Below, piece after piece: positions 17,665 through 26,589 of a stretch of DNA of 64,000 nt. A program made the translations under genes and the position numbers. The number at the start of each line of letters is the position of its first letter. Positions within the stretch are counted from its first letter, which is position 1. The DNA lies in the NCBI RefSeq assembly GCF_032484785.1, contig NZ_JAUETR010000001.1, positions 2,173,501-2,237,500 of the forward strand, in the 5' to 3' direction. The notes beneath the pieces are model-generated. The model was given only the letters and a program-made list of their open reading frames with translations, was not told where the DNA came from and made no database searches. Source of the DNA: Bradyrhizobium sp. SZCCHNS1050 (GTDB lineage: Bacteria > Pseudomonadota > Alphaproteobacteria > Rhizobiales > Xanthobacteraceae).

Positions 17665-18435
17665 TCAACCATGGCCGACCACCACATGCTGATCGCCGAG
17701 ATAGGCGCGCTTGACCTCCTCGTTCTGCCGGATCTCGTCCGGTCTGCCCGAGGCGATGATGCGGCCATAGACGAGGACCGAGATGCGGTCGGCGAGCGCG
17801 AACACCGCCTCCATGTCGTGCTCGACCAGCACGATCGACACTTCCTTGCGCAGCTCGTTCAGCAGCTTCACCATGCGCTGCGACTCGGTCACCCCCAGGC
17901 CGGCCATCGGCTCGTCGAGCAGCAGCAGTTGCGGCTTGGTCGCGAGCGCGACGGCGAGCTCCAGCTCGCGCTGCTCGCCATGGCTGAGCTTCGACACCAG
18001 CACGTCGGCGCGATGGCCGAGACCGACGCGCTCCAGCGCGGCCTGCGCGGCGGCACGCAGCGGCTTGTCCTTGCGCGCGGCGGCGAAGAAACGGAACGAG
18101 TGCTTGCCGTCATGGGCTTGCGCCGCAAGCGCGACATTGTCGGCTGCGGTGAAGTCGGTCAGCAGCGAGGTGATCTGGAACGAACGTGCCAGCCCCAGCG
18201 CGCTGCGCTTATAGGCGGGGAAATGCGAGATGTCGCGGCCCCCTAGGAAAATGCGACCCGCATGCGGCGCCAGGTGGCCGGTGAGCTGGCTGATCAGCGT
18301 GGTCTTACCGGCGCCGTTCGGCCCGATGATGGCGTGGATCTCGCCCTTGGCAACGTCGAGACAGACGTGATCAGTCGCGACGATGCCGCCGAACCGGCGC
18401 ACGAGATTGTCGACGCGAAGCAGAGGTTCAGCCAC
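17665..18435 (-). CDS. livG: ABC transporter ATPase LivG
   Basis: 256 residues with Walker A GPNGAGKTT, signature LSHGEQRELELAVAL (typical LivG variant of LSGGQ), Walker B LLLLDEPMAGLG and switch VEHDMEAVF. It overlaps the end of livM by eight bases. It pairs with LivF as the heterodimeric motor of a HAAT-family importer. Confidence 0.92.
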   Translation of the reverse strand: MAEPLLRVDNLVRRFGGIVATDHVCLDVAKGEIHAIIGPNGAGKTTLISQLTGHLAPHAGRIFLGGRDISHFPAYKRSALGLARSFQITSLLTDFTAADNVALAAQAHDGKHSFRFFAAARKDKPLRAAAQAALERVGLGHRADVLVSKLSHGEQRELELAVALATKPQLLLLDEPMAGLGVTESQRMVKLLNELRKEVSIVLVEHDMEAVFALADRISVLVYGRIIASGRPDEIRQNEEVKRAYLGDQHVVVGHG

Positions 18436-19375
18436 GGTTCAACCTCCCGAGCATGCCCATGATGCCGCCGCGGCCGAACAGCACGATCAGGAGCAGCAGC
18501 GGCCCCATGATCAATGCCCAATATTCGGTGATCTGCGACAGCACCTCTTCCAGCACCAGGAACACGACCGAGCCGACGACCGGCCCCATCAGGGTGCCCA
18601 TGCCGCCGAGGATGACCATCACCATGAGGTCGCCGGAGCGGGTCCAGTACATCACGGCAGGGCTGACGAAATCGGTGTTGTTGGCAAGCAGCGCGCCGGA
18701 CAGGCCACAGAGCATGCCGGCGATGACGAAGCACGCCAGCTTGTAGCGCTTCGAGGGGAAGCCGATCGCCTGCATGCGCTGCTCGTTGGAGCGCAGGCCC
18801 TGCAGCACGAGGCCGAAGCGCGAATTGACGATCCGCCAGATCAGCACCACGACGGCAAGCAGGCAGAACAGGCAGAGATAATAGAACTGCACGCGGTTGC
18901 CGAGATTGATCAGGCCGCCGAAATCGCTGCGCTTGTAGACGGTGAGCCCGTCATCCCCGCCGTAACGGGCGAGGCCGGACGCGACATAGTAGGCCATCTG
19001 CGCAAAGGCCAGCGTGATCATGATGAAATAGACGCCGCGGGTACGCAAGGAGAGCGCGCCGATGACCAGCGCATAGAGCGCCGAAACCGCGATGGCGACC
19101 GCGAACTGGGCATAGCCGGAGCCGATGCCCTCCTGCGCCAGGATGCCGACGGCGTAGCCGCCGATGCCGAGATAGGCGGCATGGCCGAAGCTCATCATGC
19201 CGCCATAGCCCATGATCAGGTTGAGGCTGACGGCCGCCAGCGCCAGGATCACGATGCGGGTGAACAGCGTGAGGATGAAGATGTTGCCGGAGAGGTTCGA
19301 ATAGACCGGCAGCAGCACCAGGCCGGCCACGACGATGATGGCCACGATGGTCGAAACGTTGAGCGAGGATTTCAT
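18428..19375 (-). CDS. livM: ABC transporter permease LivM
   Basis: 315 residues with about nine hydrophobic spans. The conserved segment GYGGMMSFGHAAYLGIGGYAVG marks LivM-type permeases, and LRSNEQRMQAIGFPSKRYKLACFVIAG is the cytoplasmic coupling loop. It overlaps livH by four bases (ATGA) and livG by eight bases. Confidence 0.92.
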   Translation of the reverse strand: MKSSLNVSTIVAIIVVAGLVLLPVYSNLSGNIFILTLFTRIVILALAAVSLNLIMGYGGMMSFGHAAYLGIGGYAVGILAQEGIGSGYAQFAVAIAVSALYALVIGALSLRTRGVYFIMITLAFAQMAYYVASGLARYGGDDGLTVYKRSDFGGLINLGNRVQFYYLCLFCLLAVVVLIWRIVNSRFGLVLQGLRSNEQRMQAIGFPSKRYKLACFVIAGMLCGLSGALLANNTDFVSPAVMYWTRSGDLMVMVILGGMGTLMGPVVGSVVFLVLEEVLSQITEYWALIMGPLLLLIVLFGRGGIMGMLGRLNRG

Positions 19376-20289
19376 CTGCGGTTGGCCGGAAACAGACCTT
19401 CAGGCCGCGCCACCAGCACGATCGCCATCAGGAGGTAGATCAGCATCGACGACATCGCCGGCGCCGCAGTGGAAGCTGCCGCCGAGTTCAGCACCTGGCG
19501 CAGCAGATTGGGCAGGAAGGCGCGGCCCATGGTATCGATCAGGCCGATCATGATCGCCGCGATGAAGGCGCCGCGGATCGAACCGATGCCGCCGATCACG
19601 ATGACGACGAAGGCGAGGATCAGGATGTTCTCGCCCATGCCGATCTGCACCGTGAGGATCGGCGCCTGCATCAGCCCGGCCAGGCCGGCGAGCGCGGCGC
19701 CGAGGCCGAACACCAGCGTATAGAGCAGCTTGATGTTGATGCCGAGCGCACCGATCATCTCGCGGTTGGAGGCGCCGGCCCGGATCAGCATGCCGATCCG
19801 CGTCCGCATCACGCCGAGATAGAGCAGCAGCGCCACCAGCAGCGCCACGACGATGATCGCGAGCCGATAGGCGGGATATTGGATGCCGGGCAGGATCGTG
19901 ACCGGGAAGGCGAGCCAGGACGGCAGCGGCAGCGCCAGTCCCGCCGGGCCCCAGATCAGCCGGACCGCCTCGTTGAAGAACAGGATCAGACCGAACGTCG
20001 CGAGCACGTGGTCGAGATGGTCGCGCCCATAGAGATGGCGCAGTGCCGTGAATTCGAGCACGATGCCGAGCAGAAGCGTGGCTCCCAGTGCCACGACGGC
20101 GCCGAGCACGAAGCTGCCGGTCCAGGCTACGAAGGTCGCCGCGAAATAGGCGCCCATCATGTAGAGCGAGCCGTGGGCCAGGTTCACGAAGTCCATGATG
20201 CCGAACACCAGCGTCAGGCCGGCGGCCAGCAGGAACAGCAGCAGTCCAAACTGCAGCCCGTTCAGGAATTGTTCGACGACGAGAAGCAT
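19372..20289 (-). CDS. livH: ABC transporter permease LivH
   Basis: 305 residues, strongly hydrophobic. GLTLVFGIMDFVNLAHGSLYM is the LivH signature near the N-terminus, and GASNREMIGALGIN is the coupling loop. The ATG at 20289 follows GAGGGG; a GTG nine bases earlier is possible. It lies 145 bases after the binding-protein stop, within the same transcription unit. Confidence 0.92.
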   Translation of the reverse strand: MLLVVEQFLNGLQFGLLLFLLAAGLTLVFGIMDFVNLAHGSLYMMGAYFAATFVAWTGSFVLGAVVALGATLLLGIVLEFTALRHLYGRDHLDHVLATFGLILFFNEAVRLIWGPAGLALPLPSWLAFPVTILPGIQYPAYRLAIIVVALLVALLLYLGVMRTRIGMLIRAGASNREMIGALGINIKLLYTLVFGLGAALAGLAGLMQAPILTVQIGMGENILILAFVVIVIGGIGSIRGAFIAAIMIGLIDTMGRAFLPNLLRQVLNSAAASTAAPAMSSMLIYLLMAIVLVARPEGLFPANRR

Positions 20290-20434
20290 GCCCCTCACTT
20301 CACGCTCAAAAAGACGGCGGCAGAACCCGTTCCAGGCGCTGCCGCCATGTCCGTCCCGATCTTAGGCCGGAGATGTTTTAAGCTTCAAGCAAATTCCAGG
20401 CCTGTTTCGTCCTCTGGCTCGGAATTCTTTTCGC

Positions 20435-21604
20435 TCACTTCATCGGGCACTTGTCGTGGAAGCGGTCCTGGTCGTTCTCGACGATGGTGGCGACCGTCTT
20501 CAGCGAGAGCTGGCCCTCGGTGTCCTTGACCACGTCCTGCAGGTAGAAGTTCTGGATCGGGATGTGATTGTTGCCGAACTTGAAGGAGCCGCGCAGCGAC
20601 TTGAAGTTGGCCTTCTCCATCTCGGCCTTCATCGCGTCCTTCTTGGACGTGTCGCCCTTGACCGCAACCACGGCGCTGTTGATCAGCTGGGCCGCGTCGT
20701 AGGCCTGGGCGCCGTAATAGGTCGGACGCAGGCCGGTGTATTTCTTGCGGTAGTCGGCCACGAACTTCTTGTTCTGCTCGTTGGGCAGGTCGTTGACCCA
20801 TTCCTGGGCGCCGGGCACGCCGATCGCATTGTCCTTCTGCAGCGGCAGCGACAATTCGTCGACGGTGAAGGCGGTGTAGAGCGGCATCTTCTCCTTGAGG
20901 CCGGCCTGCGAATATTGATTGAGGAATTGCACGCCGGCCGCGCCGGGATAGAACACGAAGATCGATTCGGCGCCCGAGGCGCGCGCCTTGGAGAGCTCGG
21001 CGGAGAAGTCGAGCTGGCTCGGCCATACCGTATATTCCTCGCCGACGACCTGGCCCTTGAAGGTGCTCTTCACGCCGGCCAGCATGTCCTTGCCGGCCGC
21101 ATAGTTCGGCCCGATCAGGAACACCGACTTGACGCCCTTCTGGTTCATGTAGAGGCCCATCGCGGCGGGCGTCTGGTCGTTCTGCCAGGAGGTCGAGAAC
21201 ACGTAGGGCGAGCACAATTCGCCGGCGAGCTGCGACGGGCCGGCATTGGCCGAGATCAGGAAGGTCTGGGAATCCACCGCGGTCTTGAGCGAGGCCAGCA
21301 GCACGTTCGACCAGATGTAGCCGACGATGAAATCGACCTTGTCGGACTGCACCAGCTTCTCGGTCTTCTGCTTGCCGACGTCAGGCTTCTGCTGGTCGTC
21401 CTCGTAGATCACCTCGACCGGCTTGCCGTCGATCTTGCGGCCGAGATGGTCGAGCGCGAGCTCGAACGAGTTGCGCATGTCGTTGCCGATCACGGCGGTC
21501 GGACCGCTGAACGTCGAGACGAAGCCGATCTTGATGGTGTCGCCGGCAAAGGCGGTGCTCGAAAACAGCAGCGCTGCGGCGCTCGCCAGCCAGAAGCTCT
21601 TCAT
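20435..21604 (-). CDS. Periplasmic binding protein of the Liv-type importer
   Basis: 389 residues of the Leu/Ile/Val-binding superfamily. Signal peptide MKSFWLASAAALLFSSTAFA, then GDTIKIGFVSTFSGPTAVIG, the typical start of the mature domain. The start at 21604 has a GAGGGGAGGG ribosome site. It heads the livHMGF genes. The ligand pocket cannot be read from sequence. A second related binding protein (22023-23243) next to the P450 may share the same permease. Confidence 0.9.
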   Translation of the reverse strand: MKSFWLASAAALLFSSTAFAGDTIKIGFVSTFSGPTAVIGNDMRNSFELALDHLGRKIDGKPVEVIYEDDQQKPDVGKQKTEKLVQSDKVDFIVGYIWSNVLLASLKTAVDSQTFLISANAGPSQLAGELCSPYVFSTSWQNDQTPAAMGLYMNQKGVKSVFLIGPNYAAGKDMLAGVKSTFKGQVVGEEYTVWPSQLDFSAELSKARASGAESIFVFYPGAAGVQFLNQYSQAGLKEKMPLYTAFTVDELSLPLQKDNAIGVPGAQEWVNDLPNEQNKKFVADYRKKYTGLRPTYYGAQAYDAAQLINSAVVAVKGDTSKKDAMKAEMEKANFKSLRGSFKFGNNHIPIQNFYLQDVVKDTEGQLSLKTVATIVENDQDRFHDKCPMK

Positions 21605-22022
21605 GGTCTTCCCTCCCCTCAAACAAATCGTTCTTATCGTTGTTTTGTCGCCGCCACGCAGCAGCACGACCAGCGGCGGCGTTTCGCCGCAGCATTCGTC
21701 GCGCGGTGCTGATCCTGCGCGCCATCGATCCATGCACCATAATTCCCGGAAACGGGCAAAGGCAAGAACTATAGTGCGTGTTAAGGATACTGCAGCACAG
21801 CAGACGGCAGGGTCGGGAAGAAGGTCATGAGAGGAAGTCGCCTTCCCCGCGCCGTCATGGCCGGCCTGTCCCGGCCATCCACGCGGCTCGATAGTCGCCG
21901 CTCGACGTGGATGCCCGGGACAAGCCCGGGCATGACGGAGCAACTGAAGAGCAGCGGCTCTCGCGGCATCTACTTCTAGATGTCACTCGTGGATATCACT
22001 TGCTCGCTACCCCACGAACGCA
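21605..22022. other. Intergenic region with a family-A palindromic repeat
   Basis: This 418-base spacer upstream of the Liv binding protein must carry that operon's promoter. At 21854-21938 it holds a family-A repeat (CCGTCATGGCCGG ... CCGGGCATGACGG). I see no gene in it. The region next to the start codon is relatively AT-rich (CAAACAAATCGTTCTTATC), consistent with a leader. Confidence 0.6.
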
Positions 22023-23243
22023 TCACTTCACCAGCGCACACCCGCCATCGGCGATCGGGCGGAACGCCTGCTCGGCCGGAATCGTCGAGACCAGACGATA
22101 GTAGTCGTACGGATATTTCGACTCCTCCGGCTTCTTCACCTCGAACAGATACATCGGGTGCACCACGCGGCCGTCGGCCCGGATCGTCACATCGCCGAAT
22201 AGTTTGTCCTTGCCCTTCACCGTCTTCATCTGCGGCACGACGTCCTTGGCATCATCGCTGCCGGTGGCGGCGACCGCGTTGAGATAGGCAAGCGTCGAGG
22301 CATAGACGCCGGCCTGGTTGCCGCTCGGCATCTTGCCGTTCATGCCGGGGCGCGCTGCGAAGCGCTTGGCGAAGGCGCGGGTATCGTCGTCCATGTCCCA
22401 GTAGAACGCTTCGAGCAGTTGCAGGCCCTGCGCCGCCTTCAAGCCCATGCCGTGGATATCGTTGATGAACAGCAGGAACGCGACCAGCGACTGGCCGCCC
22501 TGCTGGATGCCGAACTCGGACGCCTGCTTGACCGCATTGATGGTGTCGCCGCCGGCATTCGCCAGGCCGATCACCTTGGCCTTCGAGCCCTGCGCCTGAA
22601 GCAGGAACGAGGCGAAGTCCGTCGTGCCGAGCGGATGCTTCGCCGAGCCCAGCACCTTGCCGCCGTGCTTCTCGATGTAGTTGGTGGCCTCCGCCTCGAT
22701 GCCCTGGCCGAGCGCATAGTTGACCGTGATGAAGTACCAGTCCTTGCCGCCGCGGCCCATCATCGCAGCCGCCGTGGTGTTGCCGGTCGCCCAGGCGTCG
22801 TTGACCCACTGGATGGTGTTCGGCGAGCAGGCCTTGCCGGTGAGATCGGAGCTCGCGGTCGACGACGCCAGGAACGTCATCCGGCTGTTGCGCAAGAGCT
22901 CGTTGACGGTGAGGCCCACGGCCGAGTTGGGCACGTCGACGACGGCATCGACCTTGTCGACATCGAGCCATTTGCGCGTGATCGCCGAGCCGACATCGGC
23001 CTTGTTCTGGTGATCGGCATAGACGATCTCGACCTTGATGCCTTTACCGCCGCCGTTGAAATCCTCCGCCGCCATGCGCGCGGCCTCGACCGAGCCCATG
23101 CCGTTGGTGTCCTGGAAGATGCCGGAGATGTCGTTGAGCACGCCGACGCGTACGACATTGTCCGAGATCTCGCCGGCCCGCGCCGCGCCTGCAAGGCAGA
23201 CTATTGCGACCAGCGCCAGCGCGCACGAATTCAGCTGCTTCAT
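22023..23243 (-). CDS. Second Liv-type periplasmic binding protein, adjacent to the P450 system
   Basis: 406 residues. Signal peptide MKQLNSCALALVAIVCLAGA, mature part starting EISDNVVRVGVLNDISGIFQD. This sequence type is frequent among aromatic-acid-binding ABC proteins of Rhodopseudomonas and Bradyrhizobium. The start at 23243 has GGGAAGGAC upstream. It lies 70 bases downstream of the ferredoxin gene on the same strand, so P450, ferredoxin and binding protein may be one transcript. No own permease is next to it; it may use LivHMGF downstream. Confidence 0.88.
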   Translation of the reverse strand: MKQLNSCALALVAIVCLAGAARAGEISDNVVRVGVLNDISGIFQDTNGMGSVEAARMAAEDFNGGGKGIKVEIVYADHQNKADVGSAITRKWLDVDKVDAVVDVPNSAVGLTVNELLRNSRMTFLASSTASSDLTGKACSPNTIQWVNDAWATGNTTAAAMMGRGGKDWYFITVNYALGQGIEAEATNYIEKHGGKVLGSAKHPLGTTDFASFLLQAQGSKAKVIGLANAGGDTINAVKQASEFGIQQGGQSLVAFLLFINDIHGMGLKAAQGLQLLEAFYWDMDDDTRAFAKRFAARPGMNGKMPSGNQAGVYASTLAYLNAVAATGSDDAKDVVPQMKTVKGKDKLFGDVTIRADGRVVHPMYLFEVKKPEESKYPYDYYRLVSTIPAEQAFRPIADGGCALVK

Positions 23244-23313
23244 GATGTCCTTCCCCGTGTGTTGCTTGTTTGATTGTTGTCGTTGCGGCTGGAGGTCGTC
23301 TCCAGTTGCGAAA

Positions 23314-23637
23314 TCAGCTCTGCCGATCCGGAATGCGCACCACCAGTCCGGCCAGCGCCGGCTGCACCTTGATCTGACAGGACAGCCGGCTGTTCGGCCG
23401 CCGTTCGGCTGCGGTGCCGTCCAGCAGCGCATCCTCATCGTCGGACACGGGATCGAGCTTCCCGGTCCAGGCGTCGTCGACATAGACGTGGCAGGTGGCG
23501 CAGACGGCGTTTCCGCCGCATTCGGCGACGATGCCGTCGATGCCGTGGGTCAGCGCCGCCAGCATGACGCTGGCGCCGTCCTCGGCCTCCACGCTTTCGC
23601 TGCGGTTGTCGGGATGGATGAAGGTGATCGTGGTCAT
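23314..23637 (-). CDS. [2Fe-2S] ferredoxin, electron donor of the P450
   Basis: 107 residues, adrenodoxin/putidaredoxin type. The cluster cysteines are visible in ECGGNAVCATCHVYVDD and the later LSCQI. It starts nine bases after the P450 stop, so the genes are coupled. In Rhodopseudomonas the CYP199A enzymes have a dedicated ferredoxin of this class, and this pair matches that arrangement. The ferredoxin reductase is not in the window. Confidence 0.92.
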   Translation of the reverse strand: MTTITFIHPDNRSESVEAEDGASVMLAALTHGIDGIVAECGGNAVCATCHVYVDDAWTGKLDPVSDDEDALLDGTAAERRPNSRLSCQIKVQPALAGLVVRIPDRQS

Positions 23638-23645
23638 GGTATAGC

Positions 23646-24869
23646 TCAGGCTGGAGTAAAGGTGACCGGCAGGCTCTCCAGCCCGCGCAGCGTGTTGTTG
23701 TAGCGGCGCTTCGGCTCGCCGCTCATCGTGACGCTCCCGACCTTGCGGGCGAGCGCCGTCAGCACCGCCTCGCCTTCGAGCCGCGCGACGAGCTGGCCGA
23801 CGCACATGTGGATGCCCGAGCCGAAGCCGACATGGCCGGATACTTTTCGGGTGATGTCGTAGCTGTCCGGCTGCTCCCAGCGGCGCGGGTCGCGATTGGC
23901 GCTACCTAAGAACATCAGCACCTTCTCGCCCTCGGGAATCGTGACGCCGCCGAGTTCGACGTCACGCGTGGTGGTTCGGAAGAAGGTCTGCACCGGGCTT
24001 TCGAACCGCACGGCCTCCTCGAACGCGTTGCGCGCCAGCGACGGATCGGCGCGCAGCCGCGCCCATTGATCGGGGAAGCGCGCCAGGCAATACACCGCGG
24101 CGCCGATGCCGTAGACGGTGGTGTCGAGGCCGGCCGACAGCAGCGAGCGCACCAGCAACGGCGCCTCGGCCGGCGTGATCTCGCCGCTGTCGCTGAAGGC
24201 GTGGATGCAGGAACCGAAGCCGCCGGGCGTGAGATTGTCGCGCTGGCACTGCTCCGTGACATAGGCCTGGTGTGGCGCCGAGCGCTCGATCGCCTGCTGG
24301 CGCAGCTCATTCGGCGGACCGAACGCGTTGAACACCAGGCTCGCATAGGGAATGAGATGCTCGCGCCCCTCCGGCTTCAGCCCGAGCGCATCGGGAAACA
24401 CCGACAGCGGATAGGCCTCGGCGAGATCGGGGATGGCATCGAACGAGCCCCGGCCTACAAGCTCGTCGATCTTGGCCTCGGCCGCCACCATGAAGCCGTC
24501 GCGCAGCCGCTTCATGACGGCGGGCGACAGCACCTTGCTCAGCACGGCGCGGGTGCGCGTATGCGCCGGCGGATCCGCCTCGAGGATCAGGCTCGGCGGC
24601 CGCCACGGCTTCTCCTTGGCGAAGTCGCTCAAGCCCACGCCGCGGCTGGAGCAGAACGTCTGGGGATCGTTGAGGACGGCATAGACCTCGGCGTAGCGGG
24701 CGACGCCGTAGACGTTCCATGCGTCCAGATGGATGACGGGGCCGGCCTCGCGCATCTCCTGATGCGCTGGATAGGGATCGTCGAAGAATTCATATGAGAA
24801 CGGGTCGATGGCGAGGTGCGGGATGACCGGCGCCACGCCGGCAGCGGGGGAAAGACCTGTTGGGTTCAT
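23646..24869 (-). CDS. Cytochrome P450, CYP199A family (para-substituted benzoate oxidation)
   Basis: 407 residues. Haem motif FGSGIHMCVGQ with the ligand Cys at about 356, I-helix AGLDTT, K-helix EAVR. Segments such as CSSRGVGLSDF and KPWRPPSLILEADPPAHT agree closely with the CYP199A2/A4 sequences I remember, which O-demethylate 4-methoxybenzoate and oxidise related para-substituted benzoates. The start at 24869 follows GGGAG. The ferredoxin follows at once and a MarR regulator is divergent. Active-site details that separate benzoate from cinnamate preference were not compared. Confidence 0.92.
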   Translation of the reverse strand: MNPTGLSPAAGVAPVIPHLAIDPFSYEFFDDPYPAHQEMREAGPVIHLDAWNVYGVARYAEVYAVLNDPQTFCSSRGVGLSDFAKEKPWRPPSLILEADPPAHTRTRAVLSKVLSPAVMKRLRDGFMVAAEAKIDELVGRGSFDAIPDLAEAYPLSVFPDALGLKPEGREHLIPYASLVFNAFGPPNELRQQAIERSAPHQAYVTEQCQRDNLTPGGFGSCIHAFSDSGEITPAEAPLLVRSLLSAGLDTTVYGIGAAVYCLARFPDQWARLRADPSLARNAFEEAVRFESPVQTFFRTTTRDVELGGVTIPEGEKVLMFLGSANRDPRRWEQPDSYDITRKVSGHVGFGSGIHMCVGQLVARLEGEAVLTALARKVGSVTMSGEPKRRYNNTLRGLESLPVTFTPA

Positions 24870-24946
24870 GCGGAGCTCCCGAAGTTTGGCCTTGTCATGC
24901 GGCTTTTCGTATCCGTATGAGTGGCGATGCATGGACGCTGGGGATC

Positions 24947-25453
24947 ATGAGCGAGAAATCCGGGACGCCGCGCAAGGCGCAGCCGCGCGAAGCTGAGGGG
25001 CACGGCCTCACGCTCGATCTCGACCGCTATGTGCCGGCCTTCATCACCTTCATCGCCAACAAGCTGTCGAACAGCGCCACCGCGTTCTATCAGCGCAATT
25101 TCGGCGTCAACGTCACCGAATGGCGGATCATGTCGCTGCTGGCGATCGAGCCGGGCATCCCGGCCTCGCGCATCTGCAGCGTGATCGGCTTCGACAAGGG
25201 GCCGGTCAGCCGCACCCTGGCGCTGATGAAGAGCCGCGGCCTGATCGCGATCCGCAACGACCCGGAGGACGGCCGCAGCCATTCGATTTCGTTGACGGCC
25301 AAGGGCCGCGCGACCCACGACAAGGTCATCGTCGCCGCGCTGGAACGCGAGCGGCGTCTGCTCGCCTGTCTCGACAAGGATGAGCGGGAAGTCCTGATCA
25401 CCCTGCTGCGCCGAATCCACGACAATCTCGACGCCGTCACGGGCGCGAGCTGA
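24947..25453 (+). CDS. MarR-family transcriptional regulator
   Basis: 168 residues. A winged helix spans about residues 45-120 (ASRICSVIGFDKGPVSRTLALMKSRGLI, then DPEDGRSHSISLTAKG). MarR proteins of this kind often sense aromatic acids or their CoA esters and repress the neighbouring degradation genes. It is divergent from the P450 with a 77-base spacer, so it probably controls that operon. The ATG at 24947 follows a GGGG ribosome site; earlier in-frame ATGs overlap the promoter. Confidence 0.88.
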   Translation: MSEKSGTPRKAQPREAEGHGLTLDLDRYVPAFITFIANKLSNSATAFYQRNFGVNVTEWRIMSLLAIEPGIPASRICSVIGFDKGPVSRTLALMKSRGLIAIRNDPEDGRSHSISLTAKGRATHDKVIVAALERERRLLACLDKDEREVLITLLRRIHDNLDAVTGAS

Positions 25454-25799
25454 GCCACTCAGGCACGAGCCGCCGAACGGCTGACCCGTCCGCTGCGGCA
25501 ATCTGTTGGCGCGCGCGCAAGCGGCCGCGCCTGCGGCGAGCAGGCTGCGCATGACGTTCCCGTCCCTTCTTCGAGACGCGGATCATCCCGCGCCTCCGTT
25601 GCTGATCGGGTCGATCGTTCCACAGATTAGTTGCTTTAGCAACGATATATTTTCGAATGCATGAGATCCCGCAGCGCGAAAGCGCCGCCGCACTCGGTCC
25701 TTCAAATCCTAACTACCGGCGAAGGCGCGCGGCAATTTCGCCCTGATATGCCGTGTCGGCTGCGCTCCCGATTGCGGCGCGGCCTGCGGGGAGAGGCGG
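25454..25799. other. Spacer with orphan operator-like palindrome
   Basis: 346 bases without a convincing gene. The right part is AT-richer than its surroundings (AACGATATATTTTCGAATGC) and resembles a promoter. A perfect inverted repeat lies at 25630-25643. On the minus strand an ATG with a plausible ribosome site (25552) begins a frame with a signal-peptide-like start, but that frame then runs antisense to the MarR gene, so it may be the stump of a deleted gene. Confidence 0.5.
25630..25643. promoter_or_regulatory. Inverted repeat GTTGCTTTAGCAAC, MarR-like operator
   Basis: Six-base perfect arms around TT, next to an AT-rich promoter-like stretch, 157 bases before the DUF805 gene and 177 bases after the MarR stop. 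The form fits MarR-family operators. No obvious target gene sits right next to it. Confidence 0.45.
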
Positions 25800-26342
25800 A
25801 TGTTGGGGTTCATTTTCGGTTTCAATGCGCGTCTCGGCCGTCTGCAATATTTTCTCGCCTCGCTCGGTCTTGCGCTGGTTTCGGTGGTCCTGATCGTGGT
25901 TGTGGCCGTCGGTCTTGCCGCCCTCGCCCCGCAGACGTCGGAGCTGACGGTGAGCCTGCCGATCGTGGTGCTGATCGGTCTGTGCCTGGTGGCGAACCTG
26001 ATGCTGCAGGCGATGCGCTTTCGCGACATCGGCTGGGACCCGGTCTGTGTGATCCCGGCCTGGATCGCCGTCATGGTGCTGGACTACGTGATCGCCGGCC
26101 GATTTCCCGAATACGCGGCGACATCATCGCACCACGGCACGTGGGTGGGCGCCCTGGTCAATCTCGGCCTCAGCGTTGCGCTGCTGTTCTTCCCCAGCGG
26201 GGCTGACGACGCGCCATCGTCGGGAGCCACGGTGACCCGCCCGACGTCTGCATCGTTCCGGACAGCCCGTGGCGCCAGCTCGGCCACCGAGGCACGACTT
26301 GCGCGCATCACGGGCGGGGATGCCGATCGGCGCGGGTACTAG
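25800..26342 (+). CDS. DUF805 membrane protein
   Basis: 180 residues. MLGFIFGFNARLGRLQYF at the N-terminus and AMRFRDIGWDP in the middle are typical DUF805 (YhaH-like) features. Hydrophobic spans lie at about residues 20-43, 50-66, 76-92 and 110-128, and the C-terminal 45 residues are polar and probably disordered. GGAGAGGCGG precedes the ATG. Function unknown. Confidence 0.8.
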   Translation: MLGFIFGFNARLGRLQYFLASLGLALVSVVLIVVVAVGLAALAPQTSELTVSLPIVVLIGLCLVANLMLQAMRFRDIGWDPVCVIPAWIAVMVLDYVIAGRFPEYAATSSHHGTWVGALVNLGLSVALLFFPSGADDAPSSGATVTRPTSASFRTARGASSATEARLARITGGDADRRGY

Positions 26343-26478
26343 GCGGCTGCGGCGCCCGGCCTGCTCACCAATTAGGCAAATCGCCTTCGGCAACCACATC
26401 CGACCGCCCGACGGCCTGTCGGATGGCACAGCAACCCACTGACTCTCAAGATTTTTCCTTATCAGGCCCGCATCCTCG

Positions 26479-26489
26479 CCGTGTACACA
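26479..26489. promoter_or_regulatory. Candidate GntR operator upstream of atzF
   Basis: CGTGTACACAA (minus strand TTGTGTACACG) has an eight-base palindromic core, 100 bases before the allophanate hydrolase start. It shares TTGnnTACA with TTGCATACAA (37062-37071) in the promoter region of the dpp-atz operon, which carries a GntR regulator. Common regulation is inferred. Confidence 0.4.
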
Positions 26490-26589
26490 ATGGCACATGG
26501 CTTGCTACGTTCGCAGCCGGATTGGGCGAAGCGGAGCGCAAGGAAATGGCAGGCCAGAGTTTGGGCTCGGACGAGACGCGGAGCGCCGC

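Noticed and set aside
24866..25552. 228-codon minus-strand frame starting MRSLLAAGAAACA
   Set aside because: Beyond its first 35 residues it is antisense to the MarR gene. At most the first part is a remnant of a lost gene.
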